From: Micromonospora chokoriensis
GTDB lineage: Bacteria > Actinomycetota > Actinomycetes > Mycobacteriales > Micromonosporaceae
DNA: 64,000 nt
Reading direction: 5' to 3'
NCBI RefSeq assembly: GCF_000718555.1
Contig: NZ_JOAN01000015.1
Span: 1-64,000 of the forward strand
The notes under the pieces were generated by a model, which did no database searches, was not told the DNA's origin, and saw only the letters and a list, made by a program, of their open reading frames with translations. How positions within the stretch are numbered: the stretch's first letter is position 1; each line of letters starts with the position of its first letter. Below, one piece after another: positions 50,439 to 62,762 of the stretch. A program made the translations under genes and the position numbers.

Positions 50439-50514
50439 GCGAGCGTAGCGAGCGAACCATCAGGCACAGCAGCGTGGCGTCTCGCGCCGGCGCGGAGCGA
50501 AGCGGAGTGCTGGC
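50439..50514. repeat. probable dispersed repeat between dppD and dppF
   Basis: The spacer holds GAGCGTAGCGAGCGAACC and GCCGGCGCGGAGCGAAGCGGAG, internally repetitive and non-coding in style. The string GTGAGCGAGCG is repeated just after (from 50515, as the start of dppF). Similar GAGCGTAGCGAGC stretches recur between genes in Micromonospora-type genomes, from memory. Confidence 0.45.
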
Positions 50515-51618
50515 GTGAGCGAGAACGACATCCTCGTCGAGGTGCGCGACCTGAAGGTGCACTTCCCGATCAAGCGGGGGGTGCTCTTCGACCGGGTGGT
50601 CGGCCAGGTGAAGGCCGTCGACGGGGTCGACCTGAGCATCGCGCGCGGCAAGACGTACGGCCTGGTCGGCGAGTCCGGCTGCGGCAAGTCCACGTTGGGT
50701 CGGGCGCTGCTCCAGCTCACCCCGCCGACCGCCGGTGAGGTCAGCTTCGACGGTGTCGAGCTGACCACGCTGCCGTCGGGCAAGCTGCGCAGCATGCGTC
50801 GCCGGATGCAGATGATCTTCCAGGATCCGATGTCCAGCCTCGACCCCCGGCAGAACGTGGAGTCGATCCTGACCGAGGGCCTGCAGACCCACGGGATCGG
50901 CACCGACCGCACCGACCGGCGGCGGATCATCGGCGAGACCCTGGACGCGGTTGGGCTGCCGCGCTGGGCGCTGTCCCGCTACCCGCACGAGTTCTCCGGC
51001 GGGCAGCGCCAGCGCATCGGTATCGCCCGCGCGCTGGTGCTCGGGCCGGAGCTGATCGTCGCCGACGAGCCGGTCTCGGCTCTCGACGTCTCGATCCAGG
51101 CTCAGGTGGTCAACCTGCTTGACGAACTCCAGGACAACCTGGGGCTGACCTACCTGGTGATCGCGCACGACCTCGCGGTGGTGCGGCACATCTCCGACAC
51201 GGTCGGCGTCATGTACCTGGGGGCGCTTGTCGAGGAGGCGCCGAGCGACCGGCTCTACACCGAGCCGCTGCACCCGTACACGCGGGCGCTGATGTCCGCG
51301 GTGCCGGTGCCGGACCCGGACGTGGAGGATCGCCGGGAGCGGATCCTGCTCGCCGGTGACCTGCCGTCGCCGGCCAACCCGCCATCCGGCTGCCGCTTCC
51401 ACACCCGCTGCCCGTGGGCCCAGCCCACCCGCTGCGCGGACGAGCGACCGGTGCTGCGGGAGATCGGCTCCAGCAGGGTGGCCTGCCACTTTGCCGAGCA
51501 GATCGCCAGCGGCGAACTGCGCCCGCACCAGGTCAGCGCCCAGATCGTCCGACCCGAGGACGAGGGGGACGCACCGGGTGTGGTCTCCGCACCCACCGAG
51601 CCCGGCTCGTACGTCTGA
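50515..51618 (+). CDS. dppF: ABC transporter ATP-binding protein (DppF type)
   Basis: 367 residues. [20 protein letters not shown] is the usual DppF/OppF N-terminus; Walker [16 protein letters not shown]; signature [15 protein letters not shown]; Walker [15 protein letters not shown]. The oligo_HPY tail has [17 protein letters not shown]. Ends in a ~45-residue tail not found in E. coli DppF. Last gene of the importer operon. Confidence 0.94.
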   Translation: MSENDILVEVRDLKVHFPIKRGVLFDRVVGQVKAVDGVDLSIARGKTYGLVGESGCGKSTLGRALLQLTPPTAGEVSFDGVELTTLPSGKLRSMRRRMQMIFQDPMSSLDPRQNVESILTEGLQTHGIGTDRTDRRRIIGETLDAVGLPRWALSRYPHEFSGGQRQRIGIARALVLGPELIVADEPVSALDVSIQAQVVNLLDELQDNLGLTYLVIAHDLAVVRHISDTVGVMYLGALVEEAPSDRLYTEPLHPYTRALMSAVPVPDPDVEDRRERILLAGDLPSPANPPSGCRFHTRCPWAQPTRCADERPVLREIGSSRVACHFAEQIASGELRPHQVSAQIVRPEDEGDAPGVVSAPTEPGSYV

Positions 51619-51642
51619 GACTGGACGCGGTGCCGGCGGCCG

Positions 51643-52011
51643 TCAGCCCTCAGGGCGGTTGAGCAGCCCCACCGCGACGCCGTGCACCGCGTCCAGCCCG
51701 GCCGGATCGGCCAACGTGACCGACGCTCCGGTCACCGCGTACCACTCGTCCGCGTCCTTGTACTGCACCCGCAGGGTGACCTTGCCGTCCGCGTACTCGG
51801 TGCGCAACGTCAGGTCGCCGGTGACGACGCCGACCTCGTCGGTCATCACGCCGCCGGGGCCGGGCACGATGTCGGTGGTGCGGCTCTGCGGGCCGGCGGC
51901 GCCGCCCGAATCCGCCACCATGCCGGCACCCGGCACGGCGGCAGGGGTCTCAGCGGTGCCGTCCGCGGTCATGCCGGCGGCGGACGGGCCGTTTTCCCCA
52001 GCGGCGGTCAC
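51643..52011 (-). CDS. hypothetical protein
   Basis: 122 residues from a GTG preceded by GGGGAGTGA. The first half is low-complexity (Ala, Gly, Pro, Thr). The second half (LTLRTEYADGKVTLRVQYKD) predicts alternating strands. No family recognised. It follows the HNH lipoprotein gene by 14 bp on the same strand and converges on dppF. Confidence 0.6.
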   Translation of the reverse strand: MTAAGENGPSAAGMTADGTAETPAAVPGAGMVADSGGAAGPQSRTTDIVPGPGGVMTDEVGVVTGDLTLRTEYADGKVTLRVQYKDADEWYAVTGASVTLADPAGLDAVHGVAVGLLNRPEG

Positions 52012-52025
52012 GATTCACTCCCCAC

Positions 52026-52670
52026 TCAACAGCCCTCCAACATGTCGGTCAGGGCGGCCTTCTCGGCGCTGGTCACGGTCAGCTTCCAGTAGTGCTTGAC
52101 CGTCACCCAGTCTTGAGCATATTTACACCAGTACGATCGGTTTGCCGGCTTCCACTGGGACGGGTCCTGGTCACCCTTCGACCGGTTCGAGGAGGCGGAA
52201 ACCGCGAAGAGCTGCGGACGGGTGGTGTCGTTGGCGAAATCACTGCGCTTCGCGTTGTCCCACTCGTCGGCACCCGAGCGCCACGCGTTGGCCAACGGCA
52301 CCATGTGGTCGATGTCCACCTCGGAGGGATCGGCGGCGCTGCGGCCGTCGTACACGCTCTCCCAGCGCCCACCGACCACGTTGCAGCCGGAGAGTTTCAC
52401 GTCCTTGCCGTCGCGCTGCAGGATGGTGTCCCGGACATCGCAGTTCTTGCCGGTGTCCCGCCAGTGCGGGAAACGCTCCCGGCTGTAGCCCTTCATCGAG
52501 CCGGCGGTGGCGACGGTGAGCTGGCCTAGCTGCTCTGCGGCATTGCCGCCGTCGCTCGACGATGGCGGCGGTGTGGTCGGCTCCTCCTGCGGGACGCAAC
52601 CGGCCACGCCGAGCGCCAGCGCCGCGGTGAGCGCGGCCACCGCCGCTCGCGGTCCTGATCTGGTACGCAC
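52026..52670 (-). CDS. HNH family nuclease-like lipoprotein
   Basis: 214 residues. The signal peptide ends LGVAGC near residue 24, predicting a lipid-anchored exported protein. The core DIDHMVPLANAWRSGADEWD and the following NRSKGDQDPSQW match the HNH/DUF1524-type fold (metal-binding Asp-His, then Asn-rich part). YSRERFPHWRDTGKNCDVRD also fits this family. Extracellular members may degrade DNA. GTG 52670 is preferred because GGAGAG lies 9 bases upstream; GTG 52679 is the alternative. It is divergent from the MFS gene. Confidence 0.78.
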   Translation of the reverse strand: MRTRSGPRAAVAALTAALALGVAGCVPQEEPTTPPPSSSDGGNAAEQLGQLTVATAGSMKGYSRERFPHWRDTGKNCDVRDTILQRDGKDVKLSGCNVVGGRWESVYDGRSAADPSEVDIDHMVPLANAWRSGADEWDNAKRSDFANDTTRPQLFAVSASSNRSKGDQDPSQWKPANRSYWCKYAQDWVTVKHYWKLTVTSAEKAALTDMLEGC

Positions 52671-52777
52671 AGACGACACCTCTCCAGCTTGGGGGCTCCC
52701 GGCGATTGCGCACAGTACCCGGGGACGGTTTCGGCGTTTCGTGGCGTCTCCCACATGATGCAAGGCAGATTGGTGGG

Positions 52778-54271
52778 ATGACCGCACCCGTACCGGCGAC
52801 TGCCCTCCGGATGGGCAGCACCGCCGGCCGGGGCACGCTGCTCGCCGCCGTACTCGCCTCTGGCATGGTGTTCCTCGACAGCACTGTCGTCAACGTGGCG
52901 CTGCCGAAGCTCGGGCAGGACCTCGGCGCGAACGTCGCCGATCTGCAGTGGACCATCAACGGCTATCTGCTGATGCTGGCGGCGTTCGTGCTGCTCGGCG
53001 GTGCGCTCGGGGACCGCTTCGGCCGACGGCGCATCTTCCTCATCGGCGTGGTCTGGTTCACCGCCGCCTCCGTGCTGTGCGGGCTGGCTCAGGGCACGAG
53101 TTGGCTGATCGGGGCCCGGTTCCTCCAGGGCGCCGGTGGCGCGTTGCTCACGCCCGGGTCGCTCTCGGTGCTCCAGGCGAGTTTCCACCCGGACGACAGG
53201 GGCCGCGCGATCGGTGCCTGGGCCGGGCTGTCCGGGGTCTCCACCGCGCTGGGCCCGTTCATCGGGGGCTGGCTGATCGACGCGCTCTCCTGGCGCTGGA
53301 TCTTCTTTCTCAACCTGCCGCTCGCGGTGCTGGTGGTGCTGGCCGCGCTGCGCTGGGTGCCGGAGAGCCGGGACGAGAGTGCCTCCCGGACCCAGGGACG
53401 GGGTCGGAGCCGACGGCGGTTCGACGTCGCGGGAGCCCTGCTCGGAGCGCTCGCCCTCGCCGGTGTCACCTACGCCCTGATCGACGCTCCGGCGCGCGGG
53501 TTCGACTCCCCCGAGGTGCTGATCGCGGCCCTGGTCGGGGTGCTCGCCGCGGTGGCCTTCGTGTTGCTGGAGCGGCGGCGTGGCGACACCGCGATGCTCC
53601 CCACTGGGCTGTTCGGCAGCCGACTCTTCTCGGTGCTGAACATCTTCACCGTGGTCGTCTACGCGGCGCTCGGCGGCTTCACCTTCTTCTTCGCCGTCTA
53701 CCTGCAGAACGTGGTCGAGTGGTCGGCCCTGCGCACCGGCATCGCATTGCTGCCGATGACCCTGCTGCTGTTGGTCGGCTCGGCGCGGGCCGGCGCGCTG
53801 TCGGCCCGGATCGGCCCACGGCTGCCGCTCACCATCGGGCCGGTGGTCGCCGCGGTCGGTCTGCTGCTGCTACGCGGCGTCGGGCCAGGCGCGTCGTACT
53901 GGACGGACGTGCTGCCCGGGGTGCTGCTCTTCGGCATCGGGCTGACCCTGGTGGTGGCGCCGCTGACCGCGTCGGTGCTGGCCGCCGTGCAGGATCGGTT
54001 CTCCGGGGTGGCCAGCGGCTTCAACAACGCCGCGTCCCGTGCCGGCGGGCTGCTCGCGGTGGCGGCGCTGCCGCTGCTGGTCGGCCTGTCCGGTGGAGGG
54101 TACGAGCAGAAGGCCGAGCTGACCGACGCCTTCCGGGGCGCCATGCTCTGGTGTGCGGGACTGTTGCTGGCCGGCGCGGTGCTGGCCCTCGTGCTGGTCC
54201 ACCGGCCACCCCGGGACGCTCCGCCGTCGCAGCCCTGCCACTCGTTGCCCGCCGCCACGCCCCCGAGGTAG
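52778..54271 (+). CDS. MFS drug exporter, DHA2 family (14 helices)
   Basis: 497 residues. Motif C region GMVFLDSTVVNVALP (typical D-x-T-I/V-V-N-V-A-L-P), motif A GGALGDRFGRRRIFLIG, and LSWRWIFFLNLP. Fourteen helices are predicted, as in the EmrB/QacA group, which expel drugs or other hydrophobic compounds in exchange for protons. The frame extends upstream to 52706, but ATG 52778 begins the family-like part. The substrate is unknown. Confidence 0.88.
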   Translation: MTAPVPATALRMGSTAGRGTLLAAVLASGMVFLDSTVVNVALPKLGQDLGANVADLQWTINGYLLMLAAFVLLGGALGDRFGRRRIFLIGVVWFTAASVLCGLAQGTSWLIGARFLQGAGGALLTPGSLSVLQASFHPDDRGRAIGAWAGLSGVSTALGPFIGGWLIDALSWRWIFFLNLPLAVLVVLAALRWVPESRDESASRTQGRGRSRRRFDVAGALLGALALAGVTYALIDAPARGFDSPEVLIAALVGVLAAVAFVLLERRRGDTAMLPTGLFGSRLFSVLNIFTVVVYAALGGFTFFFAVYLQNVVEWSALRTGIALLPMTLLLLVGSARAGALSARIGPRLPLTIGPVVAAVGLLLLRGVGPGASYWTDVLPGVLLFGIGLTLVVAPLTASVLAAVQDRFSGVASGFNNAASRAGGLLAVAALPLLVGLSGGGYEQKAELTDAFRGAMLWCAGLLLAGAVLALVLVHRPPRDAPPSQPCHSLPAATPPR

Positions 54272-54300
54272 GCAACCACTCGGGGACGCGGCGCGTGCGG

Positions 54301-56289
<1,989 letters not shown>

Positions 56290-56349
56290 CTATGGGACCG
56301 ACGTCATGGTCCGGTTCCGGGGTTGCTGCACCCGTGGCGTGCGGTGTGT

Positions 56350-56889
56350 TCAGCCGAGCAGGAGGTCGGCCAGCGGCCGGCGACGGCGTAGGCCGGTCTC
56401 CTCGGCGACGAGGTCCGCCGGGAGGCTGAGCGGGTCGCCGAGTTGCCCGACGACGAGCACCGCGTACGGCCGCACGTCGGCGGGTAGGTGCAGGTCGGCG
56501 GCGAGTCCGGCGCGATCCACGGTCAGCACCTGCCGCACGTGCAGCCCGAGCGCGGTGGCCTGCACGGTGAGATGGGCAACCGCCTGGCCCAGGTCGTACG
56601 CGATCCCGTCGGCTGGTGCGGCCTCCGGTTCGACGTGCCCGGCGAGCAGCAGCGCGGCGGCCCGGTGTGCCCAGCGTTGGTCGCGCTCGGGCAGGTTGAC
56701 CAGGATCCGCTTCCACGTCTCGTCGTCGCGGTAACCGAGGGTGAACCGCCAGGGCTGGCGGTTACCCAGGGAGGGCGCCCAGCGGGCCGCCTCCAGCAGG
56801 GAGGACGCGTCGGCCGCGCTCAGTTCCTCGGTGGGGTGGAACGCCAGCGGACTCCAGCGGTAGGCGAGCAGCGGGGTGAGGTCGGCCAT
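56350..56889 (-). CDS. nitroreductase family protein
   Basis: 179 residues. N-terminal RWSPLAFHP, then LLEAARWAPSLGNRQPWRF, the FMN phosphate-binding region of the nitroreductase fold. A later AYDLGQAVAHLTVQATALGL helix supplies the dimer interface. Likely an FMN-dependent oxidoreductase using NAD(P)H; the substrate is not predictable. It reads toward leuA and could share transcription with it, but the leuA promoter region lies between. Confidence 0.83.
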   Translation of the reverse strand: MADLTPLLAYRWSPLAFHPTEELSAADASSLLEAARWAPSLGNRQPWRFTLGYRDDETWKRILVNLPERDQRWAHRAAALLLAGHVEPEAAPADGIAYDLGQAVAHLTVQATALGLHVRQVLTVDRAGLAADLHLPADVRPYAVLVVGQLGDPLSLPADLVAEETGLRRRRPLADLLLG

Positions 56890-56973
56890 ATGACGGATCG
56901 TCCTGTATGGGCGATTCGCCGCTCAGGTCGGGTGTGCCAAATGTGGTCAAAGGCACCCGTAACCGGACGAAGA

Positions 56974-57762
56974 TCAGGACGTTCCCGCGCTCGGGCTCTC
57001 CGACGAGTCCGGGGTCGGTGGCGCCGCCGTGTCGAGCGGCTCCCGGTCGACCACCACCGGGCCGGCCAGCTGCACGGTGGCCGGGGCCGGACCGGGTGGG
57101 GCGGCCAGCCGTAGCGTCCCGGCCCCGGTCCGGACACCGGTCGGCGTGCCGTCCTGGTCGTAGCAGTAGATGCCCACGTCCAGCGGGGCGTTGAGCGACG
57201 CCGAGGTGGAGTCCACCGAGTAGCAGGTGCCGGTGAGCCCCTCAGGCGCGCTGGCCGGGGCGACCGCCAAGGGCGCGCGCCGGTCGGTGAGCACGTCCAG
57301 CCAGTCGGTGAGCGGGTGCTGGACCCGAGGGTCCGAACGACGTGGGATCGCGTCGTCGCGATCACCCAGGCGCACGCAGCTCGCCGACTCGGTATGACCG
57401 GCCGACGGCAGGGCGCACTGGAACAGCCCGTCAGCCGTGTTGGCCATCGAGACATCGACGGTGCCACCCAACGCGCCCCCCGGCACGTCGGCCCGCCAGC
57501 TGCCGTCGTTCGCGCTGGTGAACACGATTGTGCGATCGGGTTCGCCCTCCTGGCGGTACACGTACTGGGCCACCAGGTGACGGTCCTGAGCAGCCGCGGC
57601 CAGCGCGGCCAGCTCATCCCGTGCGGCGTCCACCTCGACCGGCCCCGGATCGGCGGGCGGTGGAGGTGGAGGCTGCTCACTGGTGCAGGCGGCCAGGAGC
57701 GCCGGCAGGGCGAGGACGAGCGGCCCGAGCACGCGGCCGGCCGAGCGGTTGAGGACGGGCAC
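56974..57762 (-). CDS. lipoprotein, unknown
   Basis: 262 residues from GTG 57762. Lipobox LLAAC near residue 26, then a Pro-rich stretch (QPPPPPPADPGP). The external part has paired cysteines (FQCALPSAGHTESASC, TGTCYSV, GIYCYDQ) and a Pro/Ser/Glu-rich tail. No family recognised. The frame is open to 58704, but the part beyond 57762 crosses the lysC promoter and gene and is not coding. Divergent from lysC. Confidence 0.7.
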   Translation of the reverse strand: MPVLNRSAGRVLGPLVLALPALLAACTSEQPPPPPPADPGPVEVDAARDELAALAAAAQDRHLVAQYVYRQEGEPDRTIVFTSANDGSWRADVPGGALGGTVDVSMANTADGLFQCALPSAGHTESASCVRLGDRDDAIPRRSDPRVQHPLTDWLDVLTDRRAPLAVAPASAPEGLTGTCYSVDSTSASLNAPLDVGIYCYDQDGTPTGVRTGAGTLRLAAPPGPAPATVQLAGPVVVDREPLDTAAPPTPDSSESPSAGTS

Positions 57763-57956
57763 CGGCCCATTCTGGTGGGTGCGGGCGGCCGGTGGGGGCC
57801 GACGCGTACCGGGCTCGTCTCGGCGTGTCGGGCGGGTCGTCCTCGCGTACCGCCCGACCTGGTGGGACCGGCCTGGCCGGCCCCGCGCGGGCCGGATGGT
57901 GGGATCACCTGACCCGGCGTCGTTACCTGCCGGATACCCTCGAGGGGTCTGACACG

Positions 57957-57982
57957 CGCCGCCGGCCCCGGTTCCGGCGGCG
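57957..57982 (+). promoter_or_regulatory. leader hairpin upstream of lysC
   Basis: CGCCGCCGG (57957-57965) pairs perfectly with CCGGCGGCG (57974-57982), an 8-base loop, 38 bases before the lysC start. It lies in the region from 57763 to 58020, which contains no gene. It does not match the lysine riboswitch, so its role is open. Confidence 0.4.
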
Positions 57983-58020
57983 TCGGCACGCTCAGGGTCG
58001 CTGGGAGGGAGTGCACCGTC

Positions 58021-59286
<1,266 letters not shown>

Positions 59287-59291
59287 CGCCG

Positions 59292-60353
59292 ATGACGGCG
59301 CTGCCCACCCTCGCCGTGGTCGGAGCGACAGGTGCCGTCGGCACCGTGATGTGCGAGCTGCTCACCGGGCGACGCAACGTCTGGGGTGAGATCCGGCTGC
59401 TCGCCTCCGAGCGCTCCGTCGGGCGGCGGGTGCGCTGCCGGGGCGAGGAGATTGTCGTCCAGGCGCTGACCCCCGAGGCGTTCGACGGGGTCGACGTGGC
59501 CATGTTCGACGTGCCCGACGAGGTCTCCGCCGAGTGGGCGCCGATCGCCGTCTCCCGAGGGGCGATCGCGGTCGACAACTCTGGCGCCTTCCGGATGGAC
59601 CGCGACGTTCCGCTGGTCGTTCCGGAGATCAACCCCGAGCAGGTGCGTAACCGGCCCCGGGGCATCATCGCCAACGCCAACTGCACCACCCTCGCGATGA
59701 TCGTCGCCGTCGCGCCGCTGCACCGCGAGTACGGCCTACGGGAGCTGGTGCTCGCCTCCTACCAGGCGGTCTCCGGGGCTGGCCAGTCCGGCGTCGACAT
59801 CCTGCACGACCAGCTCAGCAAGGTCGCCGGCGATCGGGCGCTCGGCTCGCGCACCGGCGACGTACGCCAGGCGGTCGGTGACGACCTGGGCCCGTTCCCG
59901 GCGCCGATGGCGCTCAACGTGGTGCCCTGGGCCGGCTCCCCGGCAGACAGCGGCTGGTCCTCGGAAGAGATGAAGATCCGCAACGAGTCGCGGAAGATCC
60001 TCGGCCTCCCCGACCTCAAGGTCTCCGCCACCTGCGTCCGGGTGCCGGTGGTCACCGCCCACTCGGTGGCCGTGCACGCGGTCTTCGCCAGCGAGGTCGA
60101 CGCCGAGGGCGCCCGTGAGGCGCTGCGCAACGCGCCCGGGGTGATCCTGGTCGACGACCCCGCGGCCGGGGAGTTCCCGATGCCGATCGACGCCGTCGGC
60201 ACCGACCCGTCCTGGGTCGGCCGGATCCGCCGTGCCCTAGATGACCCCCGTGCTCTGGACTTCTTCGTCACCGGCGACAACCTCCGCAAGGGCGCAGCCC
60301 TCAACACCGCCCAGATCGCCGAACTCCTGGCCAAAGAACTCCGTAACCCCTGA
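59292..60353 (+). CDS. asd: aspartate-semialdehyde dehydrogenase
   Basis: 353 residues. Reduces aspartyl phosphate to the semialdehyde using NADPH. N-terminal VVGATGAVGTVMCELL (NADP site), catalytic Cys in ANANCTTLAM near residue 130, and the SYQAVSGAGQSG stretch. Typical active-site His lies in RVPVVTAHS. Starts 5 bp after lysC and is surely co-transcribed. The stop lies 9 bp from the convergent cyclase stop. Confidence 0.96.
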   Translation: MTALPTLAVVGATGAVGTVMCELLTGRRNVWGEIRLLASERSVGRRVRCRGEEIVVQALTPEAFDGVDVAMFDVPDEVSAEWAPIAVSRGAIAVDNSGAFRMDRDVPLVVPEINPEQVRNRPRGIIANANCTTLAMIVAVAPLHREYGLRELVLASYQAVSGAGQSGVDILHDQLSKVAGDRALGSRTGDVRQAVGDDLGPFPAPMALNVVPWAGSPADSGWSSEEMKIRNESRKILGLPDLKVSATCVRVPVVTAHSVAVHAVFASEVDAEGAREALRNAPGVILVDDPAAGEFPMPIDAVGTDPSWVGRIRRALDDPRALDFFVTGDNLRKGAALNTAQIAELLAKELRNP

Positions 60354-60362
60354 CCGCTTCCG

Positions 60363-61778
60363 TTAGGCGGCGGATAGCAGGACGCCGTCTCGGCCTTGGC
60401 GTTTTACTGCGTAGAGGGCTTGATCGGCTCTTTTCAGGGTGCGGTCGGGGGTTTCGCCGGGGCGGGGGAGTGCCACGCCCACGCTGATCGTGCGGCCGAT
60501 GCGTCGGGCCGCCTCGGTCAGCCGTTCCGCGATCCGGACCGCCTCCTCCGGACGGCTCACCTCGATCACCGCGACGAACTCGTCGCCGCCGATCCGGTAC
60601 AACTCGTCGCCGTGCCGCAGCGCTGCCTCCAGGGCCCGCGCCAACCCGACCAGCACCCGGTCGCCGGCCTGGTGGCCGTACGTGTCGTTGACGGTCTTGA
60701 AGCCGTCCACGTCGATCGCCAGCAGGGCCGTACGGCCGGGGGTGGCCGTCGCGATCCGCCGCCCGAACGGGCCGGTGTGCCGCAACCCGGTCAGCGGGTC
60801 GGAGCTGGCCTGCTCCCGCAGCCGGGCCAGGGTGCGCAGTCGTTCCACGCTCGTCCAGGCCTGCCCGGCGAGCAACTCCATCAGGCTGACCGTGGTCGGG
60901 TCCGGACGCAGTGCGCGTTCGTCGGCGACCAGCAACACGCCGCCGGCGTCCGTCGGCCCGACCGGTACGGCGACAAGCGTGCGTACCCCCGCCCGCGTCA
61001 GCGGACGGTAGTCCTCGGTCGGGGGATGCCCGGACTCGCCCAGCGTGTACCCGGCGCCGTACCGGTGTGCCCGGTCGACCATCCGGTTCAGGGCGGCCGG
61101 ACCCGCCGTGGTCAGCTCGGCGCGGATTCGGGTCTCCAGGTCGTTCGCCACCGACGGGGACGGGCCGAGCTGGCCGCCGATCAGCAGGATCGCTGTGGAG
61201 AGGGTGGAGACCTCCCGGGCAGCGCGGGCCGCCACCCCCATCACCTCCCCCTCGCTCGGGGCACAGGAGAGTGCGGCGGCGTGCCGGAGCAGCTTCTCGC
61301 TGCGGCTCTCCGCCGGTGGGCCGCCGAGGGCGGCGATCCGTGAGCCGAGCTGGTCGGCCAGCCGCTGCGCGGTCTCCCGCCACGGCTCCAGGTCGGTCGG
61401 CTCACTCCACTGCAGGTCGAGTACGCCGATCGTCGTGCCTGCCGGGTCCAGCACCGGTACGCACAGCTCGGTGGTCACGTCCGGGCGTACCGGTAGGTAG
61501 TCCGGGTCGACGGTGACATCCGGGACGACGGCGGGGGCGCCGGTGGCGTACACCCGACCGACGATGCCGGTCCGCGCTGGCACGGTGGCGAAGACCTGCC
61601 AGGCCCCGGTCGCCGCGACACAGCGCAGGCGGTCGTGGACCGCGAGCAGCACGGAGATGGTCGCCGGGGTGTGGCGGGACAGCGCGGTGACCGTCCACCG
61701 ACACGCCTCTGGCGTGCTCGACGCCATCGGCAGGCGGACGGTGACGTCACGGATGACTCGCTGATGATCCACTCGCAC
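60363..61778 (-). CDS. GAF-GAF-GGDEF diguanylate cyclase
   Basis: About 471 residues, soluble. Two GAF-like domains (about 20-150, with VGRVYATGAPAVVPDV; and 170-300, with VAVPVGPTDAGGVLLV) precede the GGDEF domain (SSDPLTGLRHTGPFGRR, then AIDVDGFKTVNDTYGHQAGD). The active site YRIGGDEFVAV is intact and the product-inhibition I-site RHGD lies 5 residues before it, so it should make c-di-GMP from two GTP and be feedback-limited. No EAL domain. Start uncertain: GTG 61778 or 61772, the frame being open to 61949. c-di-GMP governs development in actinomycetes. Confidence 0.88.
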   Translation of the reverse strand: MRVDHQRVIRDVTVRLPMASSTPEACRWTVTALSRHTPATISVLLAVHDRLRCVAATGAWQVFATVPARTGIVGRVYATGAPAVVPDVTVDPDYLPVRPDVTTELCVPVLDPAGTTIGVLDLQWSEPTDLEPWRETAQRLADQLGSRIAALGGPPAESRSEKLLRHAAALSCAPSEGEVMGVAARAAREVSTLSTAILLIGGQLGPSPSVANDLETRIRAELTTAGPAALNRMVDRAHRYGAGYTLGESGHPPTEDYRPLTRAGVRTLVAVPVGPTDAGGVLLVADERALRPDPTTVSLMELLAGQAWTSVERLRTLARLREQASSDPLTGLRHTGPFGRRIATATPGRTALLAIDVDGFKTVNDTYGHQAGDRVLVGLARALEAALRHGDELYRIGGDEFVAVIEVSRPEEAVRIAERLTEAARRIGRTISVGVALPRPGETPDRTLKRADQALYAVKRQGRDGVLLSAA

Positions 61779-61860
61779 GTCGTTCCAGGTAGGGGAGGAG
61801 CCCGGCCGGCGCCGAGCCGCGCGATCAAGCGTACTCACGGCGGCGGGGACCGGCGCGGCT

Positions 61861-61892
61861 TCGTACACACGTGCTATCCACAGGCTGTGGAC
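61861..61892 (+). promoter_or_regulatory. 32-bp promoter-region motif, copy 2
   Basis: TCGTACACACGTGC, then TATCCACA-GGC-TGTGGAC: 30 of 32 bases identical to the minus-strand motif at 34976-35007. It lies 81 bp upstream of the CpdA-like gene and 83 bp upstream of the divergent cyclase gene. Contains a LexA-like half (9 of 12) and a palindrome. Confidence 0.5.
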
Positions 61893-61972
61893 GCAGCCTG
61901 TGGGCGGCGTGCCCCACGGGATGCCGTGCCCGGCGATAGCGTGGAGCATCCCGGCGCCGAGGAGGCGAGCCC

Positions 61973-62752
61973 ATGCTCATCGCCCAGCTCAGTGACCCCC
62001 ACCTGACCACCGGCCTGCTCGCCGCCGAACCGGCCGCCGGGCTGCACCGTGCGCTCGGCCGGGTGCTCGCGTTGCGGCCCCGACCGGACTGCGTGGTGAT
62101 CACCGGCGACCTGGCCGACCACGGGCAGCCCGACGAGTACGCGGCGCTGCGCGAGGTGATCGGCCGGTTCCCGCTGCCGGTGCACCTGGCCACCGGCAAC
62201 CATGACGACCGGGAGTCGCTGCTCGACGCGTTCGGGGGCACGCCGTGGCTCGGGGGCGGCTTCTCGGCCTACTACCACGTCGACCACGAGGCGGCGTCGG
62301 TCGTGGTGCTCGACTCGCTCGTCCCCGGCAGCGACAGCGGGCAACTCGGCGAGGAGCAGCTCGGCTGGCTCGACGGGGTGCTGGCCGGGCGGCCCGAGGT
62401 GCCGGCGGTGATCTTCCTGCACCACCCGCCGGTCGCGGTCGGCATCCCGGTGGCGGACACCGTCCGGCTCGCCGACGGTGCCGCGCTCGCCGAGGTCATC
62501 GGCCGGCACCGGCACGTCGTCCGGGTCGCCGCCGGGCACCTGCACCGCCCGGTCACCACGGCGTACGCGGGCACGGTGCTCACCGTGGCCCCCAGCACCT
62601 GGAAGCAGAGCACGCTCACCATGAGCGCCGACGAGCAGATCGGTTGGGTCAACGAGCCCACTGCCTTCCTGCTGCACTCGGTCGAGGCCGGCGGCTGCGT
62701 GACCCACACCGTGCAGGTGAGTCACTCCGCTGGGCAGACCTGCGGCTTCTGA
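61973..62752 (+). CDS. metallophosphoesterase (CpdA/3',5'-cyclic-nucleotide phosphodiesterase-like)
   Basis: 259 residues. All five metal-binding blocks are seen: DPH (LSDPHLTTG), GDLADHG, GNHDDRE, HHPP (FLHHPPVAV) and GHLHRP. This set marks class III cAMP phosphodiesterases and relatives such as GpdQ. The real substrate could be cAMP or a glycerophosphodiester. An AGGAGGCGAG precedes the ATG. It is divergent from the diguanylate cyclase, so two nucleotide-signalling genes share a promoter region. Confidence 0.9.
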   Translation: MLIAQLSDPHLTTGLLAAEPAAGLHRALGRVLALRPRPDCVVITGDLADHGQPDEYAALREVIGRFPLPVHLATGNHDDRESLLDAFGGTPWLGGGFSAYYHVDHEAASVVVLDSLVPGSDSGQLGEEQLGWLDGVLAGRPEVPAVIFLHHPPVAVGIPVADTVRLADGAALAEVIGRHRHVVRVAAGHLHRPVTTAYAGTVLTVAPSTWKQSTLTMSADEQIGWVNEPTAFLLHSVEAGGCVTHTVQVSHSAGQTCGF

Positions 62753-62762
62753 AGGCGTCGCC

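Noticed and set aside
57957..57982. Lysine riboswitch before lysC
   Set aside because: Only one simple hairpin is present; the multi-helix lysine aptamer core is absent.
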